This document shows positions 57,774 to 64,000 of a DNA stretch of 64,000 bases, piece after piece (the first letter of the stretch is position 1; every line of letters begins with the position of its first letter). The position numbers were made by a program, and so were the translations under genes. The notes under the pieces are model-generated. The model saw only the letters and a list, made by a program, of their open reading frames with translations, did no database searches and had not been told where the DNA came from. Origin of the DNA: Corylus avellana (taxonomy: Eukaryota > Streptophyta > Magnoliopsida > Fagales > Betulaceae). The stretch is taken from positions 10,201,227 through 10,265,226 of the forward strand of contig NC_081551.1 in the NCBI RefSeq assembly GCF_901000735.1. The letters run 5' to 3'.

Positions 57774-59403
57774 CTTTTGCCTTGACCTAATTACACACGA
57801 AGACTTGTTAGTGCAAGACTTGTTTCCCAAGTCTTATTGTCTTGCGTATTGTTTCATGCTCTGCAAAATACGGTGTTATGTTTACATGGAGCTCATTTCT
57901 TGAGAATCTTTCCTTGTTTCTAATGTGATTATTTCTTCCCAACAATTAGCTCACTGGCTACTCAGCTTTTCATAGCGAACAACCATATGATCGTGGTGTC
58001 TACCCATCTCTAATCGTAGTTGATCCACCCCTTGCGCTAAATGTGCGATCTGAGCCAACACCTTTGGGACCATAAGAATGGTCAAACATATTAAAATACA
58101 AGTTGTACATAAATAAATTGTGCTTAAAAAATGAGGTTAGATGTTGGGTATAGCTTCTCAGCATAATGGTAGAAGCTTCACCATGCTTTGAGGAGAAATC
58201 CTCCAAGTTGAACTTCTCTCTCTCTCTAGGGTTTAGTTAAGCAAAAGGGAGTCTAAAATGAAGTAAGGGGTGAAAATAATAAGTATATAGGTTCTATGCA
58301 CATTGAAAAAGAGTTGAGGTGTCCAAAATAAAATATACTTATAAACTACGTCGATCATTATTCAGTGCAGTTATTTTAAAACATTTGAAGTTGGATCCTG
58401 AACGATCAATGATGACAACTGTCATCGATTATTCAAGGTCACATCTCAATCATTCAAGAACCCTAATTTCATTTAAAACATTTGTGTTGTTGAATTAAGT
58501 TTGAACATTTGAGTATTTAGTTGGAAATTCCTTTATCAAAAAATAGTATTTAAGGGTTTTGAGTTTTGTAAATTACTATTATTATTTTTAAAGAAACTAA
58601 TGCCACATATGTAAGTGGGGTGTTACAAATATAGAGTGATTTCATATAAGGAGAGCTTGGCAATTTATTGTGTGACAAGAGATACCGTTGATATATGGTT
58701 ATGAGTTTCAATCTTTTGGATCGAGTGATGGTTTGGTTCTACATCTACAAACTGTTTGAAGTTTATATCGGTGGGTCACGAAAGGAAACAAGAAGGAAGC
58801 ATGGCTAGTGAATAGTTGAAGCTTATGCGGCATGAGGCAATTGAGAGATTTGACTGTCTTGAAGTGGTTTTACTTTTGATACGTTATTAAAGGGTTTTCA
58901 CTTCATCAACAAAATTATAATGTATTGATGTGTTTATGTTTCATAATGGTTTGATTTTTATTATTTGCTACATTCTTACACAACTATTGGTTCTACATCT
59001 AAATTCCGCCCCTCCTCTTTGACATATACCACCTTAATATACCATGATCCATATGTGATCAAATGGGATCCTAACAAATGGTTGACTGGTACGCAACCAA
59101 AAGATTTTTGAAATTTAAAAAATAAAATAAAATAAAATAGACTCGTTACCATAAACAGCACCTATCACCCCTAAGTAAATATACTGTACACATTTTATCA
59201 TCCATCTTCATTTTTCACCATGCTCATTTTCTAAATTTATGGCAATTGAAAAACATCCATTATTTTCATTATTTCTTTTATATATATATATAAAACATTT
59301 TCTTTAAAGAAATATTGAGCATCATTCTCTTAACCATCTCTCAACCACATCTCCATACATATCTTGTTTAAATCTACCATTGAATATGTAGGACCTACAT
59401 ATA
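57774..59403. other. Intergenic stretch without recognisable genes
   Basis: I see no conserved reading frame on either strand. The sequence is moderately AT-rich and not obviously repetitive, and it has no clear homologue elsewhere in the window. Confidence 0.5.
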
Positions 59404-59888
59404 GGCCAGGAATCGGATCCTCTCCGGTTCAAAATGGACTGAATAGTTCTTAGTCATGATCTCTTTAAAGAGATCCAACAACCAAAACGATGCCACGTGT
59501 CCCACTAAATAAAAAATTATAAAATATTTTTTAATATTTTTTTAAAAAATTAAAAAAATAATAATAATAAAATTTATATATATTTATTTGGCCCTTGGGG
59601 TGGCCTACCCTCAGGTCATAGGGGTGGCTTCGGCTACCCCAGACAGGCCAAGGGTGGCTAAAGCCAGCCTCAGGCCAAACGGTGGCCCATGAGAATGGCC
59701 AAGGGCCAAATAAAATTAAAAATAAAAAAACAATAATATATATTTTTTTTTAAAAAAAAAAAAACGTTAAATAATATTTTATTATTTTCTATTTAATGGG
59801 ACACATGGCATTATTGTGATCGTTGGATCTTTTTAAAGAGATCCTGACCATGAACCAGATCCTTGAAAGGATCTGATTCCTACATATA
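59396..59888. mobile_element. Foldback MITE with GC-rich core and 8-bp target duplication
   Basis: The body at 59404-59880 starts GGCCAGGAATCGGATCCTCT and ends, in reverse complement, GGAATCAGATCCTTTCAAGG. TCTCTTTAAAGAGATCCAAC and its mirror near the right end extend the arms. TACATATA occurs at 59396-59403 and 59881-59888. The core (59585-59710) is rich in GGGTGGC and GGCC words. An 8-bp duplication fits hAT-like elements. Confidence 0.65.
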
Positions 59889-60411
59889 CACCTACAAATC
59901 TAATGATTGATTTTTTTTTTTTTTTTTTTTAAAAAAAAGGAAATAGTAAAAAGAATGAGGCCTAGTATTTCTCTCCTTTTAACGCTTGTTTGGTGCAAAA
60001 GGGGGAAATCATATATATCTTGGTGTTAACATTTTAATGGGATTCTTAAGGTTCAATCCGGCCCTTCCAAGTAAAAAGATCATAGCCCCGCCCCATAATT
60101 GTAGATGGGTTGTTCATTGTCGTCAACTCCATTTAACTGAGCAATACTGATTGATTCCAAGCTGAGCAAGCATTGGAGAAGAAAGAGGGAATATATCATA
60201 CAAAGCTTAGGAGCTTATGTTGAGTGAAGCAATAGAATCATCAGCACAAACCCCAAAAGTATGCACAAATAGTACTATGTGCTACATCAATATTATACAA
60301 TATCGGAGTAAAAAAAAAAATTCTATTGCTTGGAACCAACTGGCTGCTTTTATCACTGGCCTGAAGTCTACATCCAACTAAGGCATTGGGCCAGAGACAC
60401 GTCTGGTGACT

Positions 60412-61911
60412 TCAATTCTGGAAAAACTCTGGAGGTGTCGTAGGAGGGCAATTCTTCTTTGCCACATATTTGTACTGAACAAAGAAAGAATAATTAAGAC
60501 ATCAGCATATTCACCAAAATTAACATCTCAAAAACCCTTATTCTGCTTGCCACCTTGAATTAGAAGAGACAATTTGTGTTCATGTATTAGATAAGAGTCA
60601 TGTCGAGGTATCAATATAAAACTATGGGTGTGTTTGTTATAAACCATTTTCCCCTAGACACTATAGAGCGTTGATTGATATGGAAAAAGGTAAAAATATT
60701 TGGTATAAAAATGTGAAAAAGTAGTATGAAAAATTATGTGATATAAAAAATGAAAAAAGTGAGAATGTAATTTTGATGTTGATTTTTTAAAAATAAAAAT
60801 AAAGTGAATAGTGTTGAGTGGAGGGAAAGGGGTTTAACAAACGGTACTTATATAAATCGATTATAACTTGATAAATTTAATCAAACAAGTCAGAGCCATC
60901 AACTTTACCCCTCTAATTTCGTATCAAGTTCGCAGGTTGTGTCAAAAATTGTTATCCATTGTATTGTATGTCAGATTTGAATCATGTCAAGGTATGAGTA
61001 TCGTAGGACGGGTCAAACCAGCAATTCTAACCGGTTAATTTTGTGTTAAGATTGTATTAGGTTCGCAAGTCGTGTCAAAAATAAAGAACTCATGAGCGTG
61101 TGTGTGGGCATGTGTTTGTGAGAGAGAGCGAGGCTGCGAGAGAGCCATTTTGCTTACCTTATGCTGACTGTATTTCTCCTTGATAGCGGGTAAGCTAGAA
61201 CTATGGCTATTACAGCACAGGTGGTGGAGATCCTTGACGCAGTTACACAAATCAGAAGGCTTGTAACGTGTGTATTGCTGCAAGGTGGAATTCTGAACCC
61301 AAAACAGAGAAATGAAAATCAAGCTTTCTTAACAAGGCAGTGTTGTTAAGAAACAGTAACCTTAAACAACAAGACACGTACCCATGGTCTCTTTGCAGGG
61401 GAAAGTATATATTGGGCCAAGAAAATTGCCGAAGCAGCTATAAGTGAAGGGGCATGGCAGAGCATGCTGTACTCTAAGAGAGATAATTCCGCAATGTAGT
61501 TGGCTAATAAGCATTCTAACTGCAAGCATGGAACCTAAGGGAATGGCAGATAAAATACATCACAAATAATCCAAATTTGAGGGTATGCAAATCATAAACA
61601 ATAATCATCTATAGACATTTATATCATATTATAGGACAACAGTTTTACAATGTTAATAATTAATTGATTAAATCATCCCATTTTATGAGTTAAAATTTTT
61701 TGAGATAAGAAAGATACCTCATTGATCCCCTGAGCTGCACGAACAAATCGCCTAATCAATGAATTCACAAGTCACTATCCGGACAGCGTATGTGAAAAAT
61801 GCAGACACATTAACAGTCATTTATTAGCCCTTACCTCAAGAAACATTTAGTTGTTGGAGCTGTCATTTCAAACTTCAAATAATTCAAAACAGCAGATTCC
61901 ATTTCCAAAAC
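60412..61911 (-). pseudogene. A-type cyclin fragment, last five exons only, introns retained
   Basis: Exons on the minus strand: about 61911-61835 (VLEMESAVLNYLKFEMTAP), 61751-61718 (RFVRAAQGINE), 61519-61382 (LECLLANYIAELSLLEYSML to SPAKRPW), 61292-61158 (NSTLQQYTRYKPSDLCNCVK to EKYSQHK) and 60474-60412 (YKYVAKKNCPPTTPPEFFQN, stop). Every internal donor and acceptor is GT or AG and all phases agree, so the C-terminal half of the cyclin core is open. The N-terminal cyclin box, destruction box and promoter are absent, and the first exon has no convincing acceptor. A-type cyclins partner CDKs in S phase and G2. Retained introns point to a DNA-level duplication. I found no stop, so decay is recent or selection weak; the call 'pseudogene' rests on truncation. 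Confidence 0.8.
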
Positions 61912-62438
61912 CAGTAGTATATGAAATGCTTCTGCTTCTGCTGCTTAAGCAGAATATATATAGCAACAACGCAAGAATCATCTAGAAAAAAAAAAAAAAA
62001 AATCACACATTTCAGTCAAGAAATTATAGAATTACAACATCGTACCTGGAAATTATAGAATTACAACATCGTATCTGGTCAAGACATGGTAACATCAGCT
62101 CCGATCATCACCCATCAAAGCCAAATATATAGTGTATGGTCTCCCATGCTATCATATCCAGCAGTACTTTTATTAGTATCATACTTTAATTAGCATTAAA
62201 TTTCCAGATATTTAATCACAAAAAAAAAAAAAAAAAAAAAACATCCGACCAATTGCAACGATACTGAGGACCATTGGTGGAGTGGTAACAATAACTCTGC
62301 TTTGATCTTATACTATCATAAGACAATTGGATATGGTTAATCCATGTTCTCATATGATTCTTGAAATTACCAGTACAATACAACGTAAACTACAAATTAT
62401 CTAGCCAACAACATGACATTAAAAAAAAAAAAAAAAAA
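61912..62438. other. Spacer between the cyclin fragment and WAK-like copy D
   Basis: There is no gene. A short tandem duplication (GAAATTATAGAATTACAACATC, two copies near 62020-62075) is visible. Near 62138-62160, the minus strand has GGATATGATAGCATGGGAGA, which resembles the GYDSM codons at the C-terminus of the WAK-like copies and may be a trace of another copy. Confidence 0.4.
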
Positions 62439-63625
62439 TCACACGGTTTGAAAAGATACTAATGGTTGGGTGTCTATAGATAAAGTTGACATTGTTGACG
62501 AGGTAGAAACATCCCATGGCTTGTACATTCCTTCTTGGACATATTCATGCTCTTCATAATTTTGCTGAAGCTTAGGAGCTTTTTGCAACATTCGAACTCC
62601 CTCCAACTCCATTGCAACTTCTCTCATTGTAGGTCGTTTCTTCCCGTTTAAGTCTAGGCACCTTTTCGCTAGGTTCGCGACCGCAATGATCTCTTCTTTC
62701 TTGCCTTCCTTCAAAACTTGACTATCAATAATATCAAACAAATTATTCTCCACCGATTGAGTGAAATATGTTGCTAAACTTTTGGATTCTTGTGTCCTTG
62801 TTGAAGAGATCGCTTTTTCCCCAGTTAACAGCTCGGCAATGACAACACCGAAACTATAAACATCACTCTTTTCTGTAAACTGACTTGACTGAAAATACTC
62901 AGGGTCTAAGTATCCAAAAGTGCCATGTACTAGTGTGGTTAAGTGAGTTTGATCAATGGTGATGGACCTTGAAGTTCCGAAGTCAGCTACTTTAGCTCTA
63001 TATTTATCATCTAAGAGTATGTTTGTGGACTTAATGTCCCGATGGTAAATGGGCATGGAAGCTATTGAGTGCAAGTAGAAGAGAGCTCCAGCAACTTCTG
63101 CTGCAATTCGTAAGCGCATATCCCATGTTAGTGAAAACTCCTCATTTTGGCCACTAACATATTGGGAAAGAGTTCCGTTAGCAACGTATTCATAAACTAG
63201 CAGAGGAACTTCCGTCTCCAAACAACAACCAATTAACTTAACCACATTCCTATGGTTAATTTGTGAAAGAATGACAACTTCATTAATGAATTCTTTGAGT
63301 TGTCCTTCATCAATTACCTTGGACTTTTTCACTGCAACGATTCTTCCGTCTACTAACATGCCTTTGTAGACAGTGCCTTGTCCTCCTTGCCCAAGTATTC
63401 TATTTACATTAAAATGGTCAGTAGCCTTCTCTAAATCTTTTGAATTAAACAATTTGGCGTTCTCAACATTTGCTTCCTGAGAAGATAATTGTTGTTGTAA
63501 CAATAAACCACCATTTCGTTTGAAAAACATGTTCTTCTGTTTAATCATCCTCCTTTTTTTTACCACTTTATAGAGCCACAATCCACCAACAAGTAGAACC
63601 AATAGCCCAAGGCCACTGCTAATAC
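62439..63625 (-). CDS. WAK-like receptor kinase, copy D, last exon (5' part outside window)
   Basis: A 1187-bp exon (395 codons plus two bases) begins behind a TTTTAAGCAG acceptor at 63625 in the same phase as the last exon of copy A. It encodes a membrane segment ([20 protein letters not shown]), a basic stop-transfer (KKRRMIKQK) and the juxtamembrane [17 protein letters not shown] complete kinase follows: [50 protein letters not shown] and [14 protein letters not shown]. The tail ends PLVSFQTV. No stop interrupts it and catalytic residues are intact. It is more diverged from A and B than they are from each other. Extracellular exons should lie beyond 64000. Confidence 0.9.
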
Positions 63626-64000
63626 CTGCTTAAAACAATGTAATAGAAAAAGATTATAGTAATAGTTTGATTGAGATCGTTGAATCAAAATAGAGAGACG
63701 TCTTCTCTAAATGCAAGAAACTTCATGTGGCAAAATTAAAGTATGTTTATATATTTTGACTATTGTAGTATTTTAATAGATTCCAAAAGAAGTAATGCTG
63801 AAAGGTGGGCCATTGACGGAGGAACACAATTAAACAGGAAGAAAAAAAAACTAATAAAGCATCAAGGTTTAAAAGGTTTCCATTAAAATCATATGCCTGC
63901 AACTTTTAAAATCATGATCATTTTTTAGGAAAATAAAATTGTAGATTAACCAACCACCAAAAAAAGTGGTTTGGACAACTCTTTAAGATTTTTGGAGTGG
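63626..64000 (-). other. Intron of copy D running off the window
   Basis: AT-rich sequence upstream (minus strand) of the last exon. No EGF-like exon is visible before the window ends. Confidence 0.5.

Overview
The window is nuclear DNA of a flowering plant, most likely a dicot. Genes have short GT-AG introns, wall-associated-kinase (WAK-like) receptor genes are present, and plant-type transposons (CACTA, Copia, Gypsy, L1-type LINE, TRIM, SINE, MITE) fill most of the space. It is AT-rich, with two 100-base assembly gaps. I cannot name the species from sequence alone.

Layout. 1-6750: the 3' end of a Tat-type Gypsy element with an antisense ORF, another Gypsy fragment, and MITEs. 6755-11868: a decayed Copia element on the minus strand, interrupted by a solo LTR and a SINE. 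11996-14319: two foldback MITEs around a 1.4-kb LTR-like element. 14348-30433: a 16-kb CACTA (En/Spm) transposon with intact termini and a perfect 3-bp target duplication. It carries broken TNP2-like and TNPA-like genes on the minus strand and a nested 5.9-kb LINE on the plus strand. 30434-36104: MITEs, tandem repeats and a gap.

36105-64000 is a cluster of WAK-like receptor kinase genes, all on the minus strand. Copy C (37037-37575) is a fragment fused to a broken LINE. Copy A (46737-49707) is complete, with three exons and a predicted 747 residues. Copy B (53540-56930) is its tandem duplicate. Copy D (62439 to beyond the window) shows only its last exon. A and B lie in two tandem blocks (about 40347-50522 and 50707-57773). 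A TRIM element shared by both blocks predates the duplication. A 4.5-kb gag-only LTR element (block A) and a SINE and a GC-cored foldback element (block B) came later. Between B and D lies a 5'-truncated A-type cyclin fragment that still has its introns.

Functional reading. Copy A is the best candidate for a working receptor, although it has lost one conserved EGF cysteine. Copy B keeps open exons but has lost its last splice acceptor (AG to AA) and about 160 bp of proximal promoter, so I regard it as a recent pseudogene or a truncated-product gene. Nearly everything else is transposon-derived and decayed. I found no rRNA genes, no credible tRNA genes and no CRISPR arrays. I did not find a clearly new biological system. 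The most unusual items are the gag-only LTR element with an array of GTCCGGAC palindromes, the GC-cored foldback elements (one such sequence sits at the duplication junction), a small SINE family with clean target duplications, and two poly(A)-only insertion scars.
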